From Sorex araneus (taxonomy: Eukaryota; Chordata; Mammalia; Eulipotyphla; Soricidae): a DNA stretch of 64,000 bases. Both the position numbers and the translations under genes were made by a program. Under the pieces are notes generated by a model. That model saw nothing but the letters and a program-made list of their open reading frames with translations. It searched no databases and was not told the origin of the DNA. The stretch lies in the NCBI RefSeq assembly GCF_027595985.1, contig NC_073313.1, forward strand, positions 107,564,552 to 107,628,551, in the 5' to 3' direction. Positions 31,769 through 41,877 of this stretch are shown here, one piece after another (within the stretch, counting starts at the first letter, position 1; every line of letters begins with the position of its first letter).

Positions 31769-31785
31769 GTGTGTGTGTGTGGAAA
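31697..31785. repeat. (TG)n(TA)n(TG)n compound microsatellite
   Basis: About 16 TG units, then about 20 TA/CA units, then TG again. It lies directly 3' of the SINE tail within the TUBB UTR. Confidence 0.95.
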
Positions 31786-31913
31786 GGTACATACTACACT
31801 TAATAGTTTTTGAGTCACTGCCTAGAGTGGAGGGGACAGGAGACAAGAGACCCTCCCACCTTTTCCTTTTCTACACCTTTCACTTCTGGTTTGGTCCTAG
31901 TATACATTTCAAC

Positions 31914-32145
31914 TTTCCAGCAAGCTACTGAGTGTATCCCTCCCACACGGTAGACAGAACCTGGCATGCTACCCATGACGTACTCAATATGCCAAAAACA
32001 GTAACAATGACGGTCTTCATTCTCCTGATCCTGAAAAATCCCCCAATATGCCATCGGGCTACACTAGCATGCAACAGGGATGAATGGAGACATTACTGGC
32101 ACCCGCTTGAGCAAGCTGAATAACAACGGGATGACAGTGACAGTG
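31914..32145 (+). mobile_element. RTE-tailed SINE, extended tail variant
   Basis: Lacks the tRNA head. Starts at 'agcaagctactgagtgtatc', passes 'atgccaaaaacagtaacaat' and then, unlike other copies, contains 'gggctacactagcatgcaac' before the common end 'gcacccgcttgagcaagc' and 'gggatgacagtgacagtg'. The extra block matches RTE coding text further upstream (complement at 58835-58855). It splits the TUBB 3'UTR. Confidence 0.85.
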
Positions 32146-32224
32146 ATTTTACGTTGAACTTGCTTTTTCCATATTGAAATGATGAAATTGCCCCACAAGT
32201 CAAAAACAAATGGGAATTGAAAAA

Positions 32225-32383
32225 TCCAGGGAGCCAGAGAGTGGGTTTTGCATGTAGCTGACCCAGGTTTAGTCTCCAGCATCCCATATGTTCTCCCAAG
32301 CACTTACAGGAGTGATCCCTGAACACAGAGCCAGGAGTATGCCCTGAGCAAGGACAGGTATGGCCACCAAAGGAAAAAAAGTT
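32225..32383 (+). mobile_element. SOR SINE, diverged, at TUBB poly(A) end
   Basis: 'agccagagagtgggttttgc', B box 'ccaggtttagtctccagc', body 'cacagagccaggagtatgcc', tail GGAAAAAAAG. It joined the A-rich end of the retrocopy, a common SINE landing site. Confidence 0.82.
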
Positions 32384-32384
32384 T

Positions 32385-32525
32385 GGGCCAGACAGATGTA
32401 CAGGGCTTAAGATGTACCACACATGGTTCCCTGAATACTTCCAGGTTTGATGCCTGAGCACAGAGTCAGGAGAAAACTCTGCACACCACTGAGTAGGTAT
32501 CCCCTTCCAAATCCAACAAATTGTT
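32385..32525 (+). mobile_element. SOR SINE, partial
   Basis: 'gggccagacagatgtacagg' head and 'gcacagagtcaggagaaaac' body; the B-box region is deleted. Confidence 0.7.
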
Positions 32526-33529
32526 GAGCACACTCTCCTTTTCTCCGAAACTACAAAAACTACTCCAGGGTTTCATACTGGTGGTTTTGCAACTTAGTAC
32601 AATATAAAAGGTATGCAGTCCCTGCTTGGTTGAGATTTGGTGGGGTTTCTGGAATTTTTTTTCTCCAGAATTCTACACCCCCTGCCTTTTTTTCTGTATC
32701 ATTGGGGCTCTAGGTTCTAAGAAACAGAAAGCAACAATAGCTCACCCAATCAAATAAAACAAACCCCCAAGGGAATTTGTTGAAACTAGATTGGGGTAGA
32801 CACCAGCCAAAGTCAAAGACTTCAAAGATGACAGGACCAGAAACTGCCAGGAAGCTTGCCACCTTCTGTTCACAGGAACAGTCTGGCCAGCAAACTCCTG
32901 GTTGAGACTGGGCATTGTTCAGTGTATGCTGACTTGAAAATTCATCATTATCTCTTGGTTAGTGCCTACAAATTCTTAGTTTCAGGAGAGGCAGAGGAAG
33001 GAGGGAGAATCTCTACCTTTTATCTTATGGGCTTACATCAGTGTCACATCTTGGGAGCTCCTCCCTCAAATATTAAGAGCAGGAATGGAAGACAGCAAAC
33101 AAATAAACTGACAAGCAAAACACTGTTCTGTAGAGCCTTCCACATGGTGTTTTTTCAAACTGCAGGTGAGAATACATTGAGTTGTGAAATTAATTTTGTG
33201 GGTGTCGGGTTTGCTTTCTGTTTTAATGCTGAACAGCTTTGTTGAGGTATAATTCTCATAATTGCACATATTCAAATTTTCAAGTTTGATCAACTTAGGT
33301 ATGTGTACACATCCCTAAAAGCATCAATAAAATAAAACATGAATATGCCAATTAACCACAAAGCCTCTTCAAACTTTTTGGTGGTCTCTTGCTCCTGCTC
33401 CACTCTGCCCTCTATCCTTAGGAAACTGCCAAGTATTCACTTTCTGTTACTAAAAAATAATTTGTCTTTGCTAGGATTCTATATAAAAAAAGAAATGTGC
33501 AGTTGTTCTATTTTTATTTCATTTGATTT
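32526..33529. other. No gene or recognised repeat
   Basis: A 129-codon frame at 32856-33245 shows no recognisable domain. Confidence 0.4.
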
Positions 33530-33692
33530 TTGTTTTGGAGTCACGCTAGGCAGTGCTTAGGATCTAGTCCTGGCTCTATGCTCAGCGGTTATTCCCAATG
33601 GATCTAGAGGAGCATGTGGTACTGGGGATTGAAATCAGGTCTTCTTCATTCAAAGCATTCCATCAGCCTATTGAGCAATCTCTTTGACCCAG
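33530..33692 (-). mobile_element. SOR SINE, old
   Basis: Minus strand: 'ttttggagtcacgctaggca' end, 'ggggattgaaatcaggtct' B-box complement. Confidence 0.78.
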
Positions 33693-33989
33693 CATTTATT
33701 CTACTCCCTTTTACTATGCTCTTTTAGTCATCTTAATTACTTTCAAGATAATTTCTTGTTGCATGTATTAATAGTACATTGGTTTTTGTCGATGCAAGTA
33801 TTCAGTCTGACTCTCCTAGACATTCACCTATTAATGGATATTTGGTTTATGTGTAGTTTTATGTGTCAAGCTTGGCTAGGTAATAATTTCCAGTTATTCG
33901 ATTCAACACTAAATCTAGGTGAAGATATTTTCTACAGGTGAATAATGTTCCTAATCAATTGACATCAGGTTTAAGAGATTATCCTGAAT

Positions 33990-34186
33990 AATCTGGTGGG
34001 TCTGGGACTGGAGCGATAGCACAGTGGGTAGGGCATTTGCCTTGCACGCGGCCAACCCAGGTTCGATTTCCAGCATCCCATCCCCTGAGCACTACCAGGA
34101 GTAATTCCTGAGTGCAAAGCCAGGAGTAACCCCTGTGCATCGCCAGGCATGACCCAAAAAGCAAAAAAAAAAATCTAGTGGGTCTG
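33990..34186 (+). mobile_element. SOR SINE with 15-bp TSD
   Basis: TSD AATCTGGTGGGTCTG (33990-34004) and AATCTAGTGGGTCTG (34172-34186), one mismatch. The body lacks the six bases TATGGT after 'gcatccca', a private deletion useful for tracing this copy. Confidence 0.95.
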
Positions 34187-34199
34187 ACTCGATCAGTTC

Positions 34200-34315
34200 A
34201 AAGGGCTTATGAGCAAAACCGAGGTTTCCTTGATATTTTGCAGTTCTAGAGATTAAACCAGGGACTCACATATGCAAGACAAAATGCTCTCTTTCTGAGA
34301 TAGATCCCTAGTCTT
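34200..34315 (-). mobile_element. SOR-like SINE head, very old
   Basis: 'ctagagattaaaccagggac' and 'ctgagatagatccctag' look like a decayed minus-strand head. Confidence 0.45.
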
Positions 34316-34442
34316 GAGGAAGAAAAATATACCCGTGAAAAAAACTTCAATCTCTCACATAATGTGTGATATTATTTTATATTTTCTTTATCAAATTGAG
34401 GACATTCCTTTGTATTCCCTGTTTGCTTTTGTGTTTTCTATG

Positions 34443-34582
34443 TTTGGGGGGCCACACCCAAGTGATTCTTCAGGATCACTCTCTATGGGAGCTCAGGGGA
34501 CTATATGGGGTGCTGGATCCAGCCCAGGTTGGTAATATGCAAGGCAAGCACCTTACAAAATATACTATATTTTCAACCTCTG
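34443..34582 (-). mobile_element. SOR SINE, old
   Basis: Minus strand: 'gggggccacacccaagtgat', 'agctcaggggactatatggg', 'atgcaaggcaagcacctta'. Confidence 0.8.
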
Positions 34583-35074
34583 GCTTTTAATATTTATTAC
34601 ATACAGTTGTTGGATATTTTCCTGTTTTGGTTGAAATGATCATGCTTTGTTGTTGTTATTCTTAATATGGTAAAGTAGGTTGATTTTAAAATATTCAATA
34701 AATCTTACATTTCTGAGATAAATTCCGGTTGTCATAATTTATTACCCTTTTTCATTTTATTAGATTCAAATAGCTAAAATTTAGTTTAGAATTTTTGTAT
34801 CTAGATTCACAATAGATAGCCATAGCTTTCTGGAAATGTTGTTCTCATAAATTTGAAAGGATTCCTTCCCTCTTCAACTCCTGGAAAGTTCCCAGAATCT
34901 TTTATTTATTTTAAGGTTAGAACACTTTATATTTTTCATCCTTAAATGTTCAGTCAAAATGACCTGTGAAATCTGTGCTTTAAGCTTCCTCGTGGGGAGA
35001 GTTTTAACTCAGATTCCATTTTCTTTAATAAAGAGAGTTATTCTTTATGCGATGCATAAAAATGTGGGAGTGGG
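34583..35074. other. AT-rich, no gene
   Basis: Possibly a decayed L1 3' half around 34600-34850 (TTGATTTTAAAATATTC type text); not firm. Confidence 0.35.
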
Positions 35075-35175
35075 AATACAGAAATAATGAAGGGGGCTTC
35101 GGCATTTTTCTTGCATAGTTCTGACCCTGGCTTGAATATCCAGCCTCACAAATGGTCCCCTGAGCATTATGGGAT
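35075..35175 (+). mobile_element. SOR SINE fragment
   Basis: 'ttttcttgcatagttctgac' and 'aaatggtcccctgagcatta' only; head and tail lost. Confidence 0.6.
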
Positions 35176-35234
35176 GTGGACGAAACATAAACAGAAAATG
35201 TGTGAATGGCTTTGAATCCTGGAAGCAGGAAACT

Positions 35235-35460
35235 TAAAAGATATTTAGGAGAGAGAGAGAGAGAAGAAAAAAGAAAACTGCCTGCCATAGAGGCAGGCAG
35301 GGAGTGGGAGATGTGGGGTGATGGGAGAGAACCTGGGGACACTGGTGCTGGGAAATGTACACTGGTGGAGGGATGGATGGGTGTTGGCATACTGTATGAC
35401 TGAAATCCAATCATCAACATCTTTGTAATGGTCTATCTCACAGTAATTCAATAAAAAGTT
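35235..35460 (+). mobile_element. L1 3'UTR fragment
   Basis: AG-rich tract, 'gaaatgtacactggtggagg' and the end 'cagtaattcaataaaaagtt' are the L1 3'UTR on the plus strand. A 9-bp hairpin (CTGCCTGCC/GGCAGGCAG) sits at 35279-35301. Confidence 0.82.
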
Positions 35461-36707
35461 AAAAAAAGATTTTTAGAACTATGTTAAATATTGCCAAGGT
35501 TTAAATTACCTTGAACAGACCAGCAAAGAACAAATTATTATACCGTGAAAGGAGAGAGAGGGTTCTTATTGTGTAGTGGCAGCAAACTTAGTGGCATTTG
35601 TTTGTGGTTTCATGGAAAGCAAAATGTATGCATAATAAAATTGATGACCTAACAAAACCAAGCAAAATTTTGAAGGTATTACTCGATTTCTTCTTGCCGC
35701 TTAAGTAAAATGTAAAATAAGAGATAAATCCAGAAAATAATTTCTTTATACAAAAAAGGAACTAGGAATTGGTGTTTTTGAAATACCCCTACCTCTTTGT
35801 AAAGTAAAACATACAAAAATGAAGAATTAGCTTTCAATGACCTGTGGTAGAGTACTTTGACAGTGGGTATGATGTGGTGTGGAACTCCTAAGACATACAC
35901 AGTTTTGTAAAGAAATGTTACCTCAATATTTAAAACAATGGCTTCCTGGCACTGCCAGTAAAAAAATACGTAAGCCTGTGACTGTAAAACCTTTTGTTAA
36001 GATCTCAGAAAGTTAAAAGGAGTAATACTATTGTTCAGTAACACCAAGAGCCCAAAGCCACAATTAAGAGTGTGTCTCATGGATATTCCAGTTGAACAAT
36101 GGGTTCTTAAGGAAGCTTAAGGGATTGCCTCTCAGCTGGCTGAGCAGTCCCAAGGTAGAAAAGAGATCATTTTAAAGAGATTTCTGTATAACTTAATAAA
36201 CCCCATGAGCTTCACAGAAGTCTCACAACGTTTCTGAGAAAACTCTACTAGCAGAAAAACCACTAGGAAGAGACATAAAGAGACAAACAGATAGACATGG
36301 CACTAAAAAAGTGATGAGTTCACAATTACCTTGACTATAAGTAAGCTGCAAAAATCTAATGTGAAATTATGCTACCTTATATTTAAAATAGAGATGAATC
36401 AGTAGCTAGTGACTCCAGTTTGCATGCCATTTCTTCCCGTTTTGAATAGGGATATCTATCGCTGTTATGCTATGTCTATTCCATCATTGTCTATTGAGTG
36501 TTTCTGTGGGAGTTATGGGCAGATACATTTTCTCTGTAGTTTTAAATATTTTCATTTTGAAATTGGTCATTATTCACAGGAAACTAGATCTGAGGGCCTT
36601 AAATTCCACATATACTAATTAGAATAAAAAGTCCAGGCTTTGAATTTATGCTACAATGAGAAGAATTTTAAGCGACATGCAGATTTACATACTATACCTA
36701 TATATAG
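35461..36707. other. No gene or recognised repeat
   Basis: About 1.2 kb without recognised repeat; frames are short. Confidence 0.42.
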
Positions 36708-36958
36708 GACTGGAGCAATAGCACAGCAGGTAGGGCGTTTGCCTTGCACTCGGCAGTCCCGGGTTCGATTCCTCCATCCCTCTTGGAGAGCCCAGCAAGC
36801 TACCGAGAATATTTCGCCTGCACGGCAGGGCCTGGCAAGCTACCCGTGGCGTATTTGATTTGCCAAAAACAGTAACAACAAGTCTCACTTACAGTGGAGA
36901 CATTACTCGTGCCCGCTCGAGAAAATCGATGAACAACAGGATGACAGTGACAGTGACT
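36708..36958 (+). mobile_element. RTE-tailed SINE, best complete copy
   Basis: Full structure: SOR-like tRNA head with intact B box 'cgggttcgattcct', the distinct middle ('gagcccagcaagctaccgag', 'gcctggcaagctacccgtgg'), the RTE-derived tail ('tgcccgctcgag', 'aatcgatgaacaac') and (GACAGT)n end. TATATAGG-like text on both sides (36699-36709 and 36958-36966) may be a short TSD. Confidence 0.93.
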
Positions 36959-37139
36959 TATATAGGTTTGTATACTATACTTATGAAAAGAACATGGATC
37001 ACTGTGGGCCTGAGAGCAGACTGAATCAGATAGTTTCAGATCATGATCCCAACATCTTGTTATCTATCGTTCATGTAATAACTTGTTTTCATGTACCACA
37101 CCTAGTGTATTTCCTCTAAAAATGGAATTCAGAAAAAAC

Positions 37140-37570
37140 ATGGTGAAGGAGTATCCCATCCAAGATCAGTTTATAAATGGTTGTAACATTGACCTCGCTT
37201 CCAACTTTTGTACTTACTCTGATGAAAGAAACAGACTGTGAGCTTCCACATGGAGAAGCTTTGTATCAAGAAACTAGGGAGGCTTTCGTTCCATAGCCAG
37301 CAAATAAACAATTTCCTCCATACAGAAGCCTATGATGAAATGAATTATGACAACTAGCGATTGGTCATTTCAGTGAATTTTGTCCCAGTTGAACTTGAGA
37401 TAACTCTGGTCCCAACCTTGATTACAGCTTTGTGGAAGAACCTGAGATAGATGTCTTAGTAAATCACACTTGGATTTCTGATCTACAGAAACTCAGATAA
37501 TGAAGACATCTTATTTTAAATCACTAAGTTCGGAGTAATTTTTACATAGCAAAAAATAACTAAAATACAA
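37140..37570 (+). mobile_element. MLT1-type LTR (ancient MaLR)
   Basis: The right half reads 'tttctgatctacagaaactc', 'agataatgaag', then 'taaatcactaagttcggagt' and 'catagcaaaaaataactaaa', which is the standard 3' end of mammalian MLT1 LTRs. The left half ('gcttccacatggagaagc') is more decayed, so the left edge is approximate. Confidence 0.68.
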
Positions 37571-37714
37571 TTGGTATGTCTTCCAATTCACTATTTTTTT
37601 GAAATGTCATTCTATTCTTCTCATTCAGTGTAAATTTCCAAATTCTCATTTATTTTCTTATATCTATTCACTCAATTTTTCCTATTCAAATTTACAGTCA
37701 TTTACTTTCTGTCT

Positions 37715-37885
37715 TTTGGGGAGAGAGGTTTGGGCCATATGCAGCCCTGCCCAGGGAGTATTCTTGTCTCCATGCTCAGAGGTCACTCCTGGAGTGCTCA
37801 GAGCCATATGTGGTGACAGGGATCCAACCAGAGTCTTTGCATGCTAGACAAGTGCCTTCATCCTCGTATGATCATGCTGGCCCCA
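37715..37885 (-). mobile_element. SOR SINE, old
   Basis: Minus strand: 'tttgggccatatgcagccct', 'gacagggatccaaccagag', 'gatcatgctggcccc' head end. Confidence 0.78.
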
Positions 37886-38084
37886 CAATCATTTACTTTC
37901 TTTTTAATGCAAAAACTCTCCCACTTAAGCCAGTGCCAATTTCTTTAAAATGGCATTTATTTCTTTTGACTTATTGCTATCATATATAAAAATTTTCCTT
38001 GCTTATGAAAAGTACGTTAAGATTTTCCAGGCTCATGTTGTACTTTTCCTGCATTTTGTAAATAGCCATTTAAAAAATCGGGGG

Positions 38085-38250
38085 TCTGGGATCACATCCA
38101 GCAGTATTCAGGGCTTCTGACTCTGCACTCAGGGATCACTCCATGTCCCTTATGGGACTTAGGGAACCTTATAGGTTGCCAGGGATTGAAACCAGATTGA
38201 TTGCATGAAAAGCAAGCACGTTACCCACTGGAATTTCTCTCTAATCCCTT
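38085..38250 (-). mobile_element. SOR SINE, old
   Basis: Minus strand: 'tctgggatcacatccagca', 'tgccagggattgaaaccaga', 'ccactggaatttctctct'. Confidence 0.8.
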
Positions 38251-38263
38251 ATTCTATTTCCTG

Positions 38264-38463
38264 GGGCTGGAGAGATAGCACAGCGGGTAGGGCGTTTGCC
38301 TTGCACGCGGCCGACCGGGTTCAAATCTCAGTTCAAATCCCAGCATCCCATATGGTCCCTTGAGCACAGCCAGGGGTAATTCCTGAGTGCAGAGCCAGGA
38401 GTAACCCCTGTGCATCGCCAGGTGTGACCCAAAAAGCCAAAAAAAATAAATAAAATAAATAAA
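38264..38463 (+). mobile_element. SOR SINE, young
   Basis: Near-consensus, with a 12-base local duplication at the B box ('gttcaaatctca' / 'gttcaaatccca') and an AAATAAATAAA tail. Confidence 0.95.
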
Positions 38464-38529
38464 AGCCCCAATTCTTTTACCAGAGAATAGTATTTGAAAG
38501 TCTAAATCTAACACATTGTTTTGCTACCA

Positions 38530-39182
38530 CCACCGCTGCTGCCACTGACACCATCAAGCCAGCGCTTTGGGTCTCCACAAGGCTGGGTGATGCTCCAGAA
38601 AAGGAGAGACAAGATAATTTGGGGGCAGATAAGATCCAGCCTCATTCAACATTAGTTATTTGACACATTATTCCTTACATGGGAATGTTGCCATCATGGA
38701 GAACTTGTGTAGTCTCCTGTTGTAGAAAATCCAGCACAGCCTCAGGGTTCAGATGATCAGCCCAGCTGCATCATCATTTGTATGGTTGAAGGCCAGCTCA
38801 ATGCTAATGAAAATCGTATCATAGAGTTCTACCAGATGTTTCTATTAAAGAACATCTGCAATGCTTGGGTTTGCACCAAAGACATGTTCAAGCTTGCTCT
38901 GCACAACTTCTGTTCCCCTCTTCTCATCCAGATACTCACAGCTGTTTCATCCTCCCTTTAATTTCCCATATTCTTCACACTTTTCCAGATGTTCTAAATA
39001 TCATACACATGTCATAAACAGAGCTGTGATGTGCATGGGTTCAGTGTGTTGCTGCCACCAGTGTATAGTGTGTCGTGTTTTGAGGATAGACTAGTTATGT
39101 CTAACAAGTAAAGGTTGTGTTGTAATAGTGTACACCTTGGAAAGACTTAAGTAATGAAAAAGGTTATCTTTTTTTAAAAAAA
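38530..39182 (+). pseudogene. NUTF2: NUTF2 (nuclear transport factor 2) retrocopy
   Basis: NUTF2 carries Ran-GDP into the nucleus; the human protein is 127 residues. Without introns, the plus strand reads DKIIWGQIRSSLIQH from 38608 (MGDKPIWEQIGSSFIQH in the functional gene), LTWE near 38680, a KIQHS-like block near 38735, then in another frame [17 protein letters not shown] and [11 protein letters not shown] ending near 38910. The start codon is lost, a stop replaces the first YY, two internal segments (around residues 25-35 and the GQQFQGK loop) are deleted, and frames shift several times. The remaining ~270 bases look like 3'UTR, ending near a poly(A)-like 'tttttttaaaaaaa' at 39170. Left edge uncertain. 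Confidence 0.88.
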
Positions 39183-39306
39183 TCTACTGAAAAGTTGCTT
39201 TAGTAACTCAAAGAAGTAAAGGACAAAGCAGCTGCCTCACACCAAGATATTAGTTTGTTCAGAATTTTCAGTGCTTCTTGATACAGTAAAACTAGAAAAC
39301 TTTTCT

Positions 39307-39519
39307 AAAAACAGCATAATAGGGACTGGAGCGATAGCACAATGGGTAGGGCATTTGCCTTGCACGCGGCCAACCCGGGTTCGAGTCCCAGCATCACTTA
39401 TGGTCCCCTGAGCACCGCCAGGAGTAATTCCTGAGTGTAAAGCCAGGAGTAACCCCTGTGCATTGCCAGGTGTGACCCTCAAAAACAAAAACAGTGATAA
39501 AAATAAAAACAGCATAATA
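39307..39519 (+). mobile_element. SOR SINE, young, with 15-bp TSD
   Basis: Flanked by AAAAACAGCATAATA at 39307-39321 and 39505-39519. Near-consensus body with an AAAAACAAAAACAG tail. Confidence 0.96.
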
Positions 39520-40182
39520 ACCAACTATCTGTGTGTTCAGATATTTCAGTGCTTCATGATACTCCAAAATCACATAACTTTTTTAAACAGCAACAAAATA
39601 ATCATAAAACGTCAATATTTCTTTTTGTGGTGAAGCAAGGTATTTTTATTGAACAAAATTTAATTAGAAAGATGTGAGGAAAGAGAAAGGGGGGAATATA
39701 TGTTTAAAAGAGAACACTAGCTTAAGAGAGCAAGCCCAAAGTCAGTATTTCTATGTATACATATACAAACACATATAAGCACATGCTTAATTCTATTTCT
39801 GTACCTAGTCATGTCTATATTTACACCATGGGTAGATAGGATGACCTTGTGGATGCAAACCCTTACATTAATAAAAAGGAATTTTGCATAATGTATTGTC
39901 TTAAGGGGAGTTTATTTCCTGGGCTTTCAGAGTAATTACAAGTGTCCTTACAAAAGGGAGGCAGAGGGAGTTTTGACTGCAAAACAGAGATGTGAGGAAA
40001 CCAGAGACTGGATTCTGCTCTTTGAAGATAGAGGAAGGAAACCATTAAAGAAGGAATATATGCAGCCTCTGTAAAAATCAAGGAAACACATTCTCCCCTG
40101 AATATTTCAGAATAATTCTTCTCAGTGGATGCAGTTGGTAAGTGTTTTATGTTTGTTTACTTTAAAACAGGGTCCAGGACAC
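39520..40182. other. No gene or recognised repeat
   Basis: Nothing firm. Confidence 0.4.
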
Positions 40183-40397
40183 TCTGTGAGATTTTTTTTT
40201 GTTTTGCTTTTGTTTGTTTGTTTGTTTTGGGGTCACACCCAGCAATGCACAGGGGTTACTTCTGGCATGCACTCAGGAATTACTCCTGGCAGTGCTCAGG
40301 GGACCATATGGGATGCTGGGATTTGAACTCCAGGCCGCGTGCAAGGCAAACGCCCTACCCACTGTGCTATCGCTCCAGCCCTTCTGTGAGATTTTTT
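40183..40397 (-). mobile_element. SOR SINE, young, with 15-bp TSD
   Basis: Flanked by TCTGTGAGATTTTTT at 40183-40197 and 40383-40397. Minus-strand copy with a (GTTT)n tail complement at about 40199-40228. Confidence 0.96.
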
Positions 40398-40874
40398 AAT
40401 GAAAAGTGGGGACAAATTTTCTATATAAATTTGGGGACCTATGCTCTAGAAGTATGCAGCCATGCTGACCCCTAGATGTTAGACTTTTGACCTCTTGAAT
40501 ATAAGAAAAATATAAGGTGTGTTGCTTTATGTCATTTAACTTGTGGTCATTATTACGGCAGGAAACCAGTAGACCATGACTTTTTCTCAATACCTCAAAG
40601 TTCAAGACAGTACCAGAAAGTTCATTTTGGTTTTGTCCTTTTCTTCATTTGGACTTCCCTTCTCTGACAGCAAGAAACCTGAACCCTCTCATCTTTAATC
40701 TTCTCATATACAGAAACTTTAATTTCTGCCATCATTGTTCCTCCCTGCAAAGATTCCCTTCTCTTCCCACACATGACAGCAGGGATGAATCTCACAAACA
40801 TTGTTTTGAACAAAAAATTCAAATACTAAAGAATATAAGCAACCTGATTACATTTAAACGAAAGTCAAGATAAG
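40398..40874. other. No gene or recognised repeat
   Basis: Nothing identified. Confidence 0.4.
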
Positions 40875-41018
40875 GCACTGGGAACTGAAATGATAGTTCA
40901 ATGACCCAGGTTTGATCTCCAGCACTGCATGATCCCCAAGTATCACTGGGAGTAGGCTTTGAGCAACAGCAGTACCAGGTGGGGCCTACAAATGACAAAT
41001 AACAAACAAACAAAATAA
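40875..41018 (+). mobile_element. SOR SINE, internally deleted
   Basis: 'actgaaatgatagttcaat' joins directly to 'acccaggtttgatctccag', so about 30 bases of head are missing; tail is AAACAAACAAAA. Confidence 0.78.
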
Positions 41019-41029
41019 GCCATTTGGAA

Positions 41030-41125
41030 TATGGCTTAGTGGTAGAGCACTAGACTCGTATGTCTTAGGCCTGGATCCCTGACATGAGAGAGAAAAAGAG
41101 AGAGAGTGAAAGAGAGAGAGAATGA
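41030..41125 (+). mobile_element. Second tRNA-like SINE type (ID/Ala-like head)
   Basis: 'atggcttagtggtagagcac' followed by 'ggcctggatccctga' has the A-box and B-box spacing of a tRNA-derived SINE, but with a tRNA-Ala-like head unlike SOR, and an AG-rich tail. A similar head is at 45175. Confidence 0.5.
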
Positions 41126-41449
41126 ATAGATCATAATAATCAATGGAGATACAAGTCAGAATGTTACTTCTTATGTGGGTGTGTAGTTAGGAAGGAACAT
41201 GAGGAATGATGAAAGAATTCAATGTCTTGTTCTAGGGGGTGATTATATAATCACATTCATAAATAAAAATTAATTGGCTTATTTACTCATGCTTAAGACA
41301 TGTGATGATTAATGCATGTGTCAGTGTAATGCTATTTTTAAAGGCAACCACCATGTTTCCTTTCAGAAGCATTTTTATTATAACACATGTTTATATTCCA
41401 AAGATTCTTCCTGAAGATTTGATAAAAGTTAAAATTTCAGAAATTTAGG
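41126..41449. other. No gene or recognised repeat
   Basis: Nothing identified. Confidence 0.4.
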
Positions 41450-41563
41450 TTCAGGAGATGGATCAAAGAGCAGGAGGACATACTTTACACATGGAATACC
41501 CTGGTTTGATCCCTGGCAGCTCATGGAATGCACCTTCATGAGTGGCCAACACACAAAAAAATC
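41450..41563 (+). mobile_element. SOR SINE fragment
   Basis: 'ggttcaggagatggatcaaa' head, 'ggtttgatccctggcagc' B box, short A-rich end. Confidence 0.65.
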
Positions 41564-41574
41564 AGTAACTCTAA

Positions 41575-41718
41575 GTGGCCTGGAGAGAGCTCAGTGGCAA
41601 AAATGTCTGCCATGCAAAGGTCTAGGGAGAACAATTTTCAGCACCATCTCTCACGGATCCTAGTGTGACCCCAGTAACTATGGCTTGGGATCCTCAGCCC
41701 TACAAGAAAGTGTGTGGC
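41575..41718 (+). mobile_element. tRNA-derived SINE, diverged
   Basis: 'ctggagagagctcagtggca', 'tgtctgccatgcaaaggtc' head; B box decayed. Confidence 0.55.
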
Positions 41719-41721
41719 AGG

Positions 41722-41877
41722 GGCCAGAGTGATACTACAATGGACAAGGTGTTTACCTTGCATGAGGTCAACCTGGTCTCAATCCCCGGCATCCTATATG
41801 CTCCTTAAGCACCACTAGGAACAATTCATGAGTGCAGAGCCAGGAATAACCCTGAGCATCACCGGGTGTTGGATATT
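41722..41877 (+). mobile_element. SOR SINE
   Basis: Head 'ggccagagtgatactacaat', B box 'ggtctcaatccccggc', body 'tgcagagccaggaataacc'; tail lost after 'accgggtgttgg'. Confidence 0.85.

Larger units (their letters stand above)
29500..32224 (+). pseudogene. TUBB: TUBB (class I beta-tubulin) retrocopy with long 3'UTR
   Basis: Beta-tubulin pairs with alpha-tubulin to form microtubules. The coding remnant 29500-30792 opens at REI-IHIQA with the start codon mutated to ATA, contains [24 protein letters not shown], the near-intact stretch from [10 protein letters not shown] through [13 protein letters not shown] to HWYTGEG (30420-30670), and the acidic EEDFGEE tail before TAA at 30790. It is intronless with many frameshifts and a lost GGGTGSG loop, so it is a dead processed copy. 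The downstream sequence agrees with the human TUBB 3'UTR as I recall it ('aatacttgtttgttgaatg' near 30930; 'aaaaacaaatgggaattgaa' at 32202-32221 just before the A run). Two SINEs (31499, 31914) and a TG/TA tract lie inside the UTR. The isotype call rests on the UTR and the acidic tail. Confidence 0.95.

Noticed and set aside
35279-35301. 9-bp hairpin as a terminator or regulatory element
   Set aside because: Lies in an L1 3'UTR where the bases complementary to the variable GGCAGG unit arise by chance.
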